Source: Stratiolaelaps scimitus (lineage: Eukaryota; Arthropoda; Arachnida; Mesostigmata; Laelapidae). Taken from it: a stretch of DNA of 64,000 bases. The stretch lies in contig JABWDB010000031.1 of the NCBI GenBank assembly GCA_019614645.1, positions 2,232,001 through 2,296,000 of the forward strand, given 5' to 3'. The notes beneath the pieces are model-generated. The model was not told the origin of the DNA and searched no databases. It saw only the letters and a program-made list of their open reading frames with translations. Shown here one piece after another: positions 36,313 to 49,366 of this stretch (positions within the stretch are counted from its first letter, which is position 1; each line of letters begins with the position of its first letter). The position numbers and the translations under genes are program-made.

Positions 36313-37282
36313 TGCTTTCATGTACTGACAGGGATCAACTGAAATCAGCAACAAAGCAAGTTCACCAGGTTAAGTGGAACAGGTGACTCCGCGTTGAGTC
36401 TCGCAATTGCTGTCAAGAAGACACATCTTTAGTTAGATACGTTAACTCATCACGGGCCCGGCGGAGCTGCACAAAGATTACGAAATGAAAATTCTATCAT
36501 CCGTGGTTCTATTATATCTAACCATTCTACAAAAAAAATCACCTCTTAACCGAATCGACCGTCGAATCATTGCACAATTTTCGGGGAGTCAATCTAGAAG
36601 AGAGTAGTGTATTCTACAGCCTTGCAGGCATCATCTCAAACGTCGAAAGTGACAAATATTCTCGGTCAAAACGACATGATAATGTTGGTACGCTAGAGGC
36701 CATCCACGCTGTCCAGCGAACGGATGTTTAGCAGCAGTAGCCTCATCGAGGCCGCTGACATGCATGTTTGATCTTTGTCTATCAACTACCGCCGGCCGTA
36801 CTGTAAATTATCAAAGATATTTAATACGATTTAAGTTTGTGCATCAACTGATATTATCAATTTTCCAGGTTCTATAACTCTCCTCCTTCTCCTCCTGTGA
36901 GTTGAAGGAAGAACGGACGCCAAACTGTCATTTTCTTTACACAAATAGTGAGGGTCCAGCCAGCGACTCAAGCCACAACAGCACATACATGCCACTGGAT
37001 CAGGTGTACGTATCATATTTATGTAGGAAAATATAAAATAACCATGATTTTTCCTCAGATGGAGCCGAACGAATACGATCCTGAGAATCAATTCGGATTC
37101 GTACCACGCGAAAAATAGAGAGATAACTCAGAACATGACCAAATGAAGGTAAATTCGAACTCATTGATCCGACCAGTGTCCATACAGTATTTCTGTTGGT
37201 AGCCAGCTGGCGTCCAGCGCCAACATCCGAGAGATGCATCCTCTGTACACCTCTTCAGTCACCGTGGCAGACAGACCGTTAA

Positions 37283-37501
37283 GTGCTGGGTTCATGGATC
37301 CACATTTTCGGTGGCGGCCTGCTCAATGAACAGTTGCTGTCTTTCGTGGGTGGCTGTAAGTCTCAGCCGCCCGTCGCCGTAGCAGACTTCGACGGCAGAC
37401 AGTGCAAAGATCCCGATAAGAAGTTGAATACCCTGGCGCCGTCGTTCATCAGGGAGCATTTCGCATACATAGACCCACTAGATATTCAGCGATACCAATA
37501 G
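37283..37501 (+). CDS. Unrecognised coding-like frame
   Basis: A plus-strand frame of 72 codons beginning with GTG and ending TAG. It contains LLSFVGGCKSQPPVAVADFD and LAPSFIREHFAYIDPLDIQR. Codon use looks like real coding sequence (GC-rich third positions, no repeats), in contrast to the flanks. No ATG starts it. GTGGCT|gtaagt at 37350 would be a strong donor within it, so part may be an exon. I do not recognise the family. It could be a terminal exon of a nested gene or an old processed copy. Confidence 0.25.
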   Translation: MLGSWIHIFGGGLLNEQLLSFVGGCKSQPPVAVADFDGRQCKDPDKKLNTLAPSFIREHFAYIDPLDIQRYQ

Positions 37502-38320
37502 GCTTGCCATGGCATGGTCTCAGAATACCACACGAACATTGATATATTTCAATGACTGATATCGGGTGACACAGCACTCAGACATTTCGTCCATCGTCTG
37601 CTGTGTTTGAGGAGCGAAAATGAATGCACACACACACACACCCTGTACTTGTGCTGTGCGCAGTGGGCCTCAAGATGCTTTATTTCACATTGCAAGATTT
37701 ACAAAGGCGGTCAACCTATAATAGGAGTTTAATCAACGGGAAGTGTCGAGTTAGATGTAAGCGTTGGCTCGTCGGCCTGAAGTGGTTGAATTTATCCGCA
37801 GGTCATGTTTATTTATCCAAGTTTTACAATAATCTAATGAAGCCCTTAGGGATATTATATGGGTATGATTTCTTGTTATGTCATTATGTCTCAGTCGAAA
37901 TAATTTGGAAACTGCTCAACCCATTCATATATATATATATATATGTTTCAAAAAGTGTCCTTCAGAACTTTGATATAACGTATCAAAGGTCGTTCGTAAT
38001 GGGTCAAAATACATGTGGGATTGTTCGACACATTTACCTACACTTCTACTTGAACCATCATCAAGTTCGCTAGGCTTCAATGTCTTTGCTTCGGCAGAGT
38101 AAGGCAAAATTATTGTTATCGTTATAAAGTGTCTCCAATCAGAAGACATTTGGCAGGTATTAACATGTAATTGACAATGGAGTGAGGCCTCCTGTCCAAA
38201 AGCTCAACTCTCGCAGGGGCGATTAGGAATCCATCACCTTGGTTTGGATTTATGACTAGGAGTCCGTGGGCGTCGAGCAAAAGACCAGTCGAATTCTGTA
38301 CCGATGTCAAATTCAGCCTA

Positions 38321-38413
38321 ACTTGGGTTCGAGCCCCGCTGGGTGACATATAAGAGAGCTTAAGCATTGCAAAATTGCAGCTCCTTTAATAAACCAATAA
38401 ACCTTAACCTTGT
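38321..38413 (+). repeat. Short interspersed repeat, copy 2
   Basis: It has a B-box-like ggttcgagcc (38326-38335), then gtgacatataagagagctta, a variable spacer and cctttaataaaccaataaa, ending in a CTTAAC-type tail. The TATAA-like and double AATAAA strings are shared with the other copies. Confidence 0.85.
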
Positions 38414-38781
38414 AGCTTAGGCTAAGCGTTTGGGGGTAGACACTTAGCTGTGCGCAATTCGTCCACCTTATGACAAGTCTCGTCAACTGTCAAGACGGCG
38501 TTGAAAAGAGATGACGCCCAGCAAACGCGCTTTTAAACGCTCCCTCACCAACCTGAAGGGTTGCGAGATATAATGACACCAAACAAACTTGCGAGCAGTT
38601 ACAAATAGCCAGAGTTACCCGAGTTGTGTTCCAAGTTTACCCATTTGATGGCTGCATGGATACACACGTTGTAACTCGGTAGATTCGTTTGAATGTGATG
38701 CGGGGAGATGTTCCGGCTGGAATCTACGTACAATTAGTGTGTTCGACCTATTTATTATGTATGCAAAAAAAAAATGCCTAC

Positions 38782-38988
38782 CTTTGTGCAGTGGCCATGG
38801 GGGCTGCCAGCCTGCGCCCGGACACTATTGGACCCCCCAGCGCTGCCTAGCTGAAGGCTGAGTCTATTAGTTCCCGGTGTATCATTGGCAATTTCAAGCA
38901 GATCGAGACCAGAGCCGGCGCGCGAGGATCCCTCGGAACTTCCAGAGTTGTTATCGCTCGCGCCTCGGCCGCGAAGCGGGACCAGGTC
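38782..38988 (-). CDS. Ae2: Probable anion exchanger N-terminal exon: Ser/Gly-rich
   Basis: A 207-base exon with acceptor ctgcattttcag and donor ACAAAG|gtaggc. It is open in phase 0 for 69 codons; the other two frames contain stops. It starts DLVPLRGRGASDNNSGSSEG and includes LDLLEIANDTPGTNRLSLQL. It is disordered-looking N-terminal sequence, poorly conserved in the family. It belongs to this gene by strand, phase and position only, so another minus-strand gene cannot be excluded. Confidence 0.62.
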
Positions 38989-41559
38989 CTGAAAATGCAG
39001 TAAGTGATAAATAAATTATTACCATCTTGAAGATACATGTTATTTTACCGTCTCTCTATGTGGTATTTCGGTGTAAATCTAAAGGTATCTATCTTGAGCT
39101 ATTTCCTCCAATTTTTCCATGAAACAATTTTGGCGAACAATTTCTTCACCTTAGACCCGATCTGCCACAATGGGAGGGTCATTCCCCCAAAGTGATGCCA
39201 CAGTGTAAGCTCGTTCGGAAGAACGACGCTACTCTTATTATGATCAGCTTTTTAGTTTTGAAGATCGCCGCACAGTCAAGCGGCACCGGTCACTTACAAC
39301 CCATCACCTACTACGTATTATAGTATTGTACAGCGTTCAATTTTTAACACATAACAGTGAAACTACATTCTAGATAAATCACAATGCTCTATTTGGATGT
39401 TCATCAACGCATGCATGTTGAGTTAAAAAACGAAACGTCTATTTGGGAAAGTGTGCTGAATGCAAGCAAATCTTTTCTTCCCGTTAGAAAAAGTTCGATG
39501 GACTCGATCGCGTAAATAACCTCGCATAGATAAGAAGTCACCGGTATTCCTGTCTCACACGGATGAACAAGTCTATTTCATCATTTATCATTGGACGCTG
39601 AGCTCGTTTGAGAATTGCAGATGATTATATCATCGTTATCTATTATGTCTCTCTAAATTGGCAGCCTATAATATAAACGACTTCGCTGCGTTTAAGCGCA
39701 ACTTACTCAACTTGCAACACTGTAGAGACGCACTGCAACTCGATAATCGCGACTACGCTGATTTCTTCATAGTAGAGGTCTGCTGATCATCTGATACTTT
39801 TCAGTTGCCAGGTCGACAGACACACACGAGTCATACTCCACCATACGCGTTGCGTTTTCATAATCAACAATAGATAACACATCATACAGGTGCTGTCCAA
39901 GGTGAAATATAATAGCAGTCCCCTTAGAAATACATTGCCAGTGAGTTCGTACACACTGCCTCAGAACTGCGGCAATTATACCTTACGATTTTGTCCTCAA
40001 CACAATGTCATCCGTGATATTGGGTCGATGCAAAGTCCGTAGTAGCGGTCAGTTCTATCCGCTCGCGCACGTGTCACGTGTCATCATACCAAGCGTCGCT
40101 GTGTATCTAGTGTCAGCAGAGGTGGCATTTGTGGCGACACTTTAAAACGTCATATCATCATCGAGATACGATGGATTTCTCTATTTTCTCTCCGAAAAGA
40201 GCAAAAAACGCGTCGCAAACTCACAAAACCATACATAATGTATGCGGACAGAGTTCCGTTAGCGAAAGTGTCTGTTTGTCGAAAGCGTTTTGCGAAATTT
40301 CCTGGCGAGCAACTTGATCTTCAAGTTGCTTCTCGCTCCGTGTGATGTCGATCAAACCCAGCCCACGATCCGGTGTTCCACAAATAGAGGCGTCTCGCAG
40401 ATTAGATGGACAAGTCGGAATGAAGATGTTCTCGAAAGAATAAGAGAGAGCGAAAGAGAGAGAGTTGAATGGATGAGGAGGACATTGAGACAATGTCACT
40501 CGGGCGAGCTAATCAGGCTTCCGGTGCTCCCAGATCAGCGGCGCCGTTGGCGTTCGAAAAGCGTTAAGTAACTACCCTGTCCATCGACTAGGGATGATAA
40601 ATGTCTGCTTTAGGACTGGGTGTTTCTCTCGGTTATATTATCAAGCCGTACCTATTTAAGAGGCAACAATCAATCGATAAGACTATGTCGCATAAACAAA
40701 CTGCATTAACAACAGCTTGCTACTAAGTCAGCTCGTATGCAAGCCAGCCATGTTTCTGACTCAACGTATTCCTGGTACCTGTCAGGATGTCAGCGTGTGG
40801 CGTTTAGTCCACGAAACAGCTGTGCACAAAAAGGCAATCTCTACATATCGTTCATTCTCCCATATTCTACGTGACAGACTAAGCGACAATATGAATCTGC
40901 CTTACTGTTCCAGATTCCGGCTTAGTACCGACGGTCTGCTCAACTACAACAGCAACAACAAATATAGAGCAGATGGAAGTTTCAGAGATGTCTTCTGAGA
41001 TCGAATCACATTGGAGAGAATGTGCTCATTTACATTTTGTCCTTGCGCGGAATTCACTCTTTTATCAACACTAGGGCAATCTCCAATCATTGAGATGTTT
41101 CCACAAGGTTCCCGTGATTGATCCGTTCATTTCCGTGCAAGGTATCCGTCGCGATTGTCGTGAGAGACGTAATATCAGCAGTTCAAAATCGGCAAGAATC
41201 AGCTCCTTGTGACAGTTAAAGTTGTGTTTTTTTTCTCCTAATCAATCTAGCCATGAGCGCAATACGTCGTAAAACCTGCAATAGAGCTCTTGCAAGGCAA
41301 AACAGTTCTATTTCTCAGGGTGCATCGTCACTTAAATCGTGCAAAGTATAACATAAGAAGCGGTAATTGCCACTGGTACCTTATCGAATTGATCTGGCAT
41401 AAACGAATCGCACTAACTAACGTGTAAGCTACATTTCTATTCTCCAGTGGAATTGGAAGCAAGACCTAGGCGAACGCCTTTTGGTCGGCGCGTTTTCTCA
41501 GGTCACTACAATTTGTATTGCTTCTTTATAAGACGGACCCCTTTAAATGCAAATGTGCA

Positions 41560-42145
41560 TCGTCTTAAAAAGCAATTTTACCGTGGACTCAGTTAAATGT
41601 TGGCTAAGAGTCAGCCCGGAAGATTTACTTACTTAAGTCCACTACATTTATGCCGAACATTTATTTTTAGGTCATTACATTTAAAGGAGTTATCCCTCTT
41701 GCGAAGCAATGCCGAAAGCAGTTGTACCCGTGGAGGAAGTTAAACGTTGGCTGCAACTTAGTCCGAAAATTTACTAGGTTATTGCGTCTGGTGTGCAGCT
41801 GCTCAGCGCCCGCGAAGCGGAACCCAGATGGCCTCCAGCCACCGATGCTTTGTCACTGCCCAGTTGAACATAACGGGTCACTGATCAGTCGCATTTAACG
41901 GGGTCCGTCCTAGGAAGAGATACTGGAAGCAGTTGCACCGTGGACGAAGTTAAATGTCTAAGTTCTGCTGGTCAGACCGGAAAATTTACAAGGTCATTGG
42001 CTCGGAACGAGCCCGGTGTCGTGATGGACGGGTTCGATCCCCACCGTTGCACATTTAGCTGTACGTCTTACGAAGCAATGCAAAAAAAACAACTCCGTCG
42101 ACGTTAGATGGTTAAGGCTGAGCGTCAGCCCGAAAACATTTTAGG
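41560..42145 (+). repeat. Second repeat family, about four irregular tandem copies
   Basis: The string (g)aagcaatgccgaaagcagttgtaccgtggac..agttaaatgttggct recurs with changes near 41570, 41705, 41925 and 42073. Each copy is followed by cagcccggaaaatttac and usually a ggtcattg string. A B-box-like ggttcgatcc is at 42031-42040. Spacing is about 135-215 bases. The copies are strongly diverged, so this is an old array or nested insertions of a short retroposon. Confidence 0.7.
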
Positions 42146-45100
42146 CCACTGCCTCAACACAGATTGAATAGCAGCAATATCAGTGGTAATACATATCCAT
42201 CACGTATAAGCGTGCCTGCTTATTACGCATTAAATACACGAGACGAATATGCTTTGTGCCTGAATCGTAGGCAGCTCTCGTAGGCTTTCATTCAGTTCCT
42301 TACGTGCGTTGTGTTTACTTGCTATTGGAACAGGCGAGTTCCATTCCCAAATAACAAAATAGCATAAGAATTGAAATCGAAAAAGGTCTGCCTGAAAACA
42401 CAGACGATCCGAAGGCAATCATTTCCCTGCGGCCCATTCATCGATACTAGGCGTCATTGCAGTTATATGAGTTCTAGTTGACGAAGTCATGGGCCAACCT
42501 CTATTTACCCTCAGCAGCATGTTTCAAGTTCATAGTGACTATGCGATGTCGTCACCTTTCGCCCTTGACTTGACCTTGACTCACGATGAATCCGGCTTTT
42601 ATGAGTTGGTCACGGCGGCGGCTCCTTCGCTAGCTGGCGCTTAATGCTGACGCACTATTCAAATTCGCGCGGGGCGACAAATCATAACACATCATAGGAA
42701 GGGATTACGGCATGCGAAGCCCGAGCTCATATCATCTCATCGAATTATTACTATTTGTATGTAAGCAAAGGTGGCCCCGACAGGTCCTCATAGTAACACG
42801 TAGAAGGTTGAGAGCTGAGATAGCCTGTCAGATAGGGGAACTGAAGCTGAGGGTCAGCTCGAGAAACAGTTTTATTATTTGTATGAATAGACCTTGTACA
42901 AGTGACCATTTTTGGTACGTCTACTAGTTTGAGTCTTCGTGCTTAAGCCCCTCGATGAGTGGACTGGTCCTGGAACGGATACGGCTGCTCCGTATGATCC
43001 TTATAAATCAAGGAATTCGCCAGTCCGCGCAGATGTTTATGGGACTGATACGTTTGACATTTCTCTTATTACACATCACAAATCTTACACCGAAAAAAAA
43101 CTGCTGCTTGTCATTAGTTACCCGATGGCGGTATCGAGTGATACTTTGAGGTATGAGTCGTATTTGTGTGTGGCATACCATTGGTTCATGCGAAATGCAG
43201 ATCACCGATTCTCACGGATGTCAATATCATTATGAACGAATGCTGTGGACTACAAATGGCTACGAGGGCTGAGCAGTCATTTCTCGGGGGGGGTCTTGAC
43301 CAGAGTGAGTTATCCGCACAAGTTGGGCACAAGTTCAACCGTTTGAGGTGGCACTATGTAATAAATAACATCATATTATACCCCTGACCATACCATTATT
43401 GTGTCTTCGTTCACCCCCAACAATTCAATTAATCAGCTGATAATTTAACACTTCACGATTTGCATGCGCTCCTCATGAATTTCTCTCGTTGTAATTACGC
43501 CTTGAGCTACGTCTGGCTCCTAAACGAGCACTCTCCCAGAAGACCACGTCGATGAGATGTGTACGATTATCGTCTCTATGCGAATGGCGCGCTTATTCGA
43601 AATTCTTCAATTCGCGCGCTATCGATCATCCGCGTCACGATTCGGGAACGCCTACCGGAGGTGGCGTCACGACCTCGTCGTGTCCACTTTCTGACAACGA
43701 ACATCGGGCCGGGAACAACAAAGAGAATTTAGTGGACAGCCACGCGGACGAGCAGCGATCCGCTCTCTCGGTGAGCTGTCGTCGTTTTGGGTGGAGGATT
43801 TCTATTCTCCCACAATTATAATCAGTTTCACCGTAATGACACCACTTTGAATACCGAGAGTAGCGAGTCGATAGAGATCAGGCGGAGCAGGCAGAGTGAG
43901 AATGCTGGCTGAAACACAACGATCTGCTCAATCGCATCGTGTACCCTCATGGTACGTACACCGGATCTGATAGTTGGCCTGGTCATCGCATCAAAGCGGA
44001 ACCATCATTGTTTGTTTGGCACCACGAAAAAATCATTTCTTAATAATAATTCCTTAATACCAGTTTGCTATAACAGATTTTAATCATTTAGTTAGTATTT
44101 TCTTTTTCAATAAAGATTGCCAGCTTTCTACAGTGTAATTAATATCATATATCAAAATCGGATCAAATCAGAAGTTCGTTTTTTTTTACTTGAATCTGTG
44201 TGCATGTGTATGTTTCCATGTTCGCATAGACACTAACCTATAGTTACCTACAATAACCTATAGTGTGTTGAGCATATATTCCCACAATAGCGGCATTCGA
44301 GGTCGGACCGCTTGGATCCAGCTTTTTGCAAATCGTCCTAATGGTATGATGGTATCTCTGGGTCGTGCTTACGGTGCGAACGTATCGAGATATCGATTGA
44401 AGGAAGCGTTGACTGTGTGCTATATTTGTCACCAACGAGACGGTGCTTGTTTCGGAGCCACTAAACGACTGATCGTTCGCCATCGCCCACCTCAGAGGGT
44501 GGATACTCAGATTCTTCATCGTTCTATCGTTACCAGCTAGTGACGTTTTCAGAATTCATTTGACATATACATGACACACGCTCGGAATCGGACCTAGATG
44601 TGGTTTTCCACAAAAAAAACCAAACACCAACACGCCACGTCTGTTACCGGACACTCAACGCACGTTTTAAGGACGAATGCGGCCTTACCTAATAGATAGG
44701 CAGTGGCAACGATGACTGTTCATACCTAGAATGGTTGAACGGTGACGGCATTCAGCAAAAATGCGGATCCATTGTCCACTTACTTGCCACTGGTCAAAGC
44801 GAATCCTCCCATTTCAGGCGGGCGAAAGCATTTGTATTGTTTGTTGACCAAAGAAAAAAGGCACATTAACGAAATTAAGCCAAAATCATAGCTTTCATAG
44901 TTCACTTCAATAGGTGCGCATCGTTTTGTGCACAACTATATCGTACTATAAGTGTATTTGTATAGGCCGTAGTATCTGTTTATATTGGCAACATTCTTAT
45001 TTTGGCTAAACAGCATGACCGGTCTGTATCGAGCACGCTAATTCATTATGTATAATGATTGATGACTAATGTCTTACACAAAACGCAACAACATAGTATT

Positions 45101-46624
45101 GTGGTAACGCGTAATAACACCGCCAAAACGCTACAGAGCGATATGGAGGATTAATTTAAACTGAAAGCATTAAATGCTGGGAGCAGCTTCCTTGCGTTAT
45201 CGTCCATTATCCAGATGTATCCAGAGTTCAGATATAGCACAAGTCTCTACGACGAGGCGTTCAAATGGTTGATCAATAATGAAATGGAGTTCAAATCTTA
45301 TGGGGCCACATCGCTTTTTGAGCACTCAACATGTATCCCTTTTTGGCGAATGGCGTTACAATTTTGAACGCAATAGATGTTGCGCGTGACTTATTAACCA
45401 CCCTGTAGTTTCATACAAACGCTGGCGAATATAGAATATCCTCTCATATTTATTGTGATGAACTATGGTGGAGTACAGCCAGTTACATTTGCACGATTCT
45501 GTCGAAGTAAATGAGCATGTTAGGACGCGAAGGGTGTCGTTCAAAAGAACGCATAACTGTTTACTTTTGAAAGGACTTATGACGCGCGAGTTGAAATGCT
45601 AGATTGCTCAACCCACATCACAGCTCTCACCCCACCTCTGGCAGCCACGGCACTGAATCAAATGTTTTCATTCACAGCCAGGCGTAAATTGGACCACAAA
45701 TGGAAATTGGTACATTTAGAGTTTGATATCATGCTGCCAAATACGATGTTACACATTCTCGTGAAGTGAAACCCTTATGAGGGTCGAGCTTAATCTCGAT
45801 AGCTGATATTTTTGCCTTGTTGACATTTTTGGCGTCTCCCCACCAACTGGACCACTGTCCCTATCACCGTCCCTAGGTGAGCTCTCGACGAAGCCCAGCA
45901 AGAGTTAGCTCCTCAGACGGCAATCCGTCACACCTGCCTGCTTTTGGCAGACGTCTCTCGACCACGTCGACACTGGCCAATTTACACAAACTTTTGTGTG
46001 CAAAAGGCCTCACTAAGACTTGATGTTGACTCCGATAGAAAAAAGCCCCCCCCCTTGCTCCTCGAGCTTCGCTTGCCTGTGCACACGTACAGTAAGTCTA
46101 ACCCATTGAAGTTTATCGCTTAAAATATTCCTGCTAATCATATCTAAGCATGACGTCGGCCGGTGCAGATGACACCTTCTTTTGCTCGGATCAATGGACG
46201 TGGATCGAAGCTCCGACCTTTACGAGTGTAAATATCGTATAATCTGTTGTACCTCTGTCCATGGTACAAGAGTGTAGCATCTAGTGATTCTAGTTTGGCT
46301 TGGCGCCCGATTATTCATATCGAAATATCGCATATTACTGTATTGATCTCATCGGCGTCCAAAAGTCATCAAGTCATGCGGAATTCCCATCCGTAAACAC
46401 TCGATTATGATGTCATGTTACGGGGGTGCGACAAACGCCTGTCAAAAACGTATATGCCCATTCCGAGAAGCCATTAGAGGCTACCTTTCCTTGACCAGGA
46501 AGTTGTTGTCGTATGACAACATATAATATATTGTGTGACTGTGATTGTCGTCACCGATTAAGAATCAAGAAATCGACAATCTTCTGATGGGTCGTCATCG
46601 GTTTTCAACGCCGCCCATAGCGAA

Positions 46625-46645
46625 ACAATCAATCAATCAATCAAT
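46625..46645. repeat. (AATC)n microsatellite
   Basis: About five AATC units. Confidence 0.92.
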
Positions 46646-47622
46646 GAGCCGATCACTCCAACAATTTCCTCATATATGCCAATAATAATAACATACCCAC
46701 AATCATTACAAACAGACCGCTGCAGCAATTATCACCGATTATGACCTTAAAACAACTAACACTAGTAACATGGATAACAAAAATAATAACTACGATAATG
46801 ATAACCGATTCGGCTGCGATTTCTCGTTGGTACAATAATCTCTCTTGCAACAGTAGCAATGATGATACGTAGTACACTGGCATAATATTCGCATATACAG
46901 GCAGATATACACACACACACACACATGCACGGCTAGTTAGATCGTTTATGATGTCAGAGTGGACAGCAGCTATGGCCATTATAAATATATTTATTATCCT
47001 GCCCAGGTTATCGTGTCATCGCATGCTAATTATAGGCTGTAATGATGAAGCACATAGAAAGATCAGCCATACCGTGTTGCGCTGACTCAAGTCATTCCCT
47101 CCTCGGTCACGCAACAGTGGGCACCGTCCACTGGGATAGTCAATGTCGAAAATATCACCTGATTTGCTAAATACATATAATATATATATATGTGTGTGTG
47201 TGAGGTGTATATGTAGTGTTTGTGTAATATACGTGCGCTTGTGTGGCTACATTTAACGTTTGATCATGTGCAGGGGTTCCACTCTGAGTAAACAGTCGTG
47301 ATTTTCATATAACTCGATTGGTGGATGGATAATAATAATAATAATAATAGCTGGTATGGCAATAGGAGCTGGTGGCAATATTTTCGTCTCAATGGTGTGA
47401 CGCCGGCCAAAGCGGCCGCCACCTGTAAACGCCGGTGACATTATTATGGTCATATCGCATCTGTTTATAATATAATTGTTTGTTGCTGCCGCACTTAATG
47501 CTCTGCCAATGACCAGCGCAGTGTGAACCGAATCAATCAACCATTTACTAAATAAAATTATTTTCACTCTGTCTAACACACGCTCATTACACCGGCACAA
47601 CTGTCGGCCCCAGTTACCTAAG

Positions 47623-47648
47623 AATGATAAGAATATATTCTTATCATT
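47623..47648. repeat. Perfect 26-base palindrome
   Basis: The sequence aatgataagaata is followed at once by its exact reverse complement, so the two strands are identical over 26 bases. Confidence 0.95.
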
Positions 47649-49327
47649 AGATAACATTCTCAATTAGATAACGTGGATTTAAAAAAAGACCAGACGAGGA
47701 AGCATAGCCAATATTCTTAGCGGATTTCTGCTATGCTCTTGATCGATAATTACGTGTCACAATGGCAACGTGATTGACAGACTCCAGATATGAATACCCC
47801 GCTGTTGTCAAAATGGCTCGATGAGTTTGTCAATACAATCAGAATTGTACATCCGTGTACTGGTTTCAGTTTTGGTTCGACTAGTTCCGTCCCACCGTGT
47901 TGCTCACCGTGGACAAAAAGGCCACCGCTCAATCAGTTAGGTCTACGCAGTCGATTCTAAAGCAACTTGTGAATGACACAAATATGAATGACAATGGAAC
48001 AGAACACATACGAGGTTCTAACTTAACTCATTATTTTAAACTGTAAAACGAATCTATCAATTACTTCGCGAATAAAACGCTACTTTGGTTGGTGTTGCAA
48101 ATTTCACGAAGGAACCCTGCGGTGGTTAAAAGCTGTGGTTGAGTTAACCGAAAATAAGTTCAATGAACTACGATGCTAATACCTTCAAGGGGCATCAGCG
48201 AAAACGGCAAAATTCCCCCTTTGAACGTTTGAGAAAAATAATTATCAATAGACTAAAGTTCGCACACTTCAATTGAACACAAAGTGCATAAATGTTGCAC
48301 ATCTTCAGAGTCTAGCTCGTTTTTATGGGCCTTTTTTTAGCTTCTCTTCAGAATCAACTACGGCGCATGTGAGAATAACCCTTGCGGTCCGGCATTCGGT
48401 CGGTCAGATTCTTTAAAGAGGAATGTCTCATTTGAGGTTAATGTCTATATCCATCCCGTCGTTGTAGACAAACACGCAACTCCGGAGCTCGACGCAAACG
48501 AAATCCAACCAATGACCCACGTTTTTTTTGAGCTTAGACCCATCTATTTTTAGAAGAATCTATAGAAGATTATATTTCGCGTTGAATAAGGGAACCACAC
48601 AAAACGTCCAAGGAAAGATGAAAGTAACAGATGGAATATTATCTTTTTTCCGGCTTATCTTCCCTATTGCTTCCATGGGTCGTCGATATACGGACACAAG
48701 CACGTTTTTCTTTTTTGAAAAACATCATTTCAATCGAGGTTCACATAGAAATGATACAATCACCACCTTCAAAGTGGCCTCCCTCATTCAGGCAGCGTTT
48801 TGCATTCGAACACACCCGGGCTACGTTAGACTTCATGCTAACTTAAGAAGACACGATTAATTAAAGCTTTTTACCAGGAGCCCCGAACAATACAGTGAAT
48901 ACAATTTTAGATCGACACTATCTCTGCATGTTGATCTTCCATTATTCCTACTCCAATCAAATTACACTAATTAGTGAGGGCCTTTCTGAAGTTAGCACAC
49001 AAATGTACTATTTGAGTAGCACCCATATACTATTACTATTATTAGCTAGGGAAATCCTCAAGGGCGACTTCAATATGAGACTCAAAGGAAGTGAAATTTA
49101 TCGTTATAACTTCACGTGCGAGTTCCCCGATCAGCTGACGCTAAAAGATTGTTATTGTTTTGTGTTGTTCGTACAGCTGTTCCTCTCGTCGACTTCGTTG
49201 TCTATTTATTTCAAAGTGAATTGGAAAACGTGGCCGAATGTCAGAGTCATCTATCGCATTTCCTTCTCTTGCCGCCACAAGTATCGTGTCCACAATAGCA
49301 GCCGTGACTCACGCGCAGAAAGCCGAG

Positions 49328-49366
49328 AAGTATGATAATAATAACAATAATAATAATCATAATAAT
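49328..49366. repeat. (AAT)n-type microsatellite
   Basis: Interrupted AAT/AAC repeats; a second ATT run lies at about 49729-49750. Confidence 0.88.

Larger units (their letters stand above)
31532..38781 (-). other. Intronic region with mariner, repeats and a possible small exon
   Basis: Includes CA/TA microsatellites (31657-31685, 32631-32676), a copy of a second repeat family (34010-34180), a possible 48-base exon (35188-35235), the short mariner (35583-36277), an ORF at 37283-37501 and a short interspersed repeat copy (38321-38413). Confidence 0.6.

Noticed and set aside
42031..42040. tRNA gene suggested by the B-box string ggttcgatcc
   Set aside because: No acceptor stem, anticodon arm or A box can be folded around it. 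The string is better explained as part of the second repeat family.
43552..43821. Plus-strand 89-codon ORF with a donor-like gtgagc inside
   Set aside because: It starts at a plain ATG with no acceptor or family resemblance. CpG-rich DNA explains the open frame. A minus-strand donor-like site in the same place is equally unsupported.
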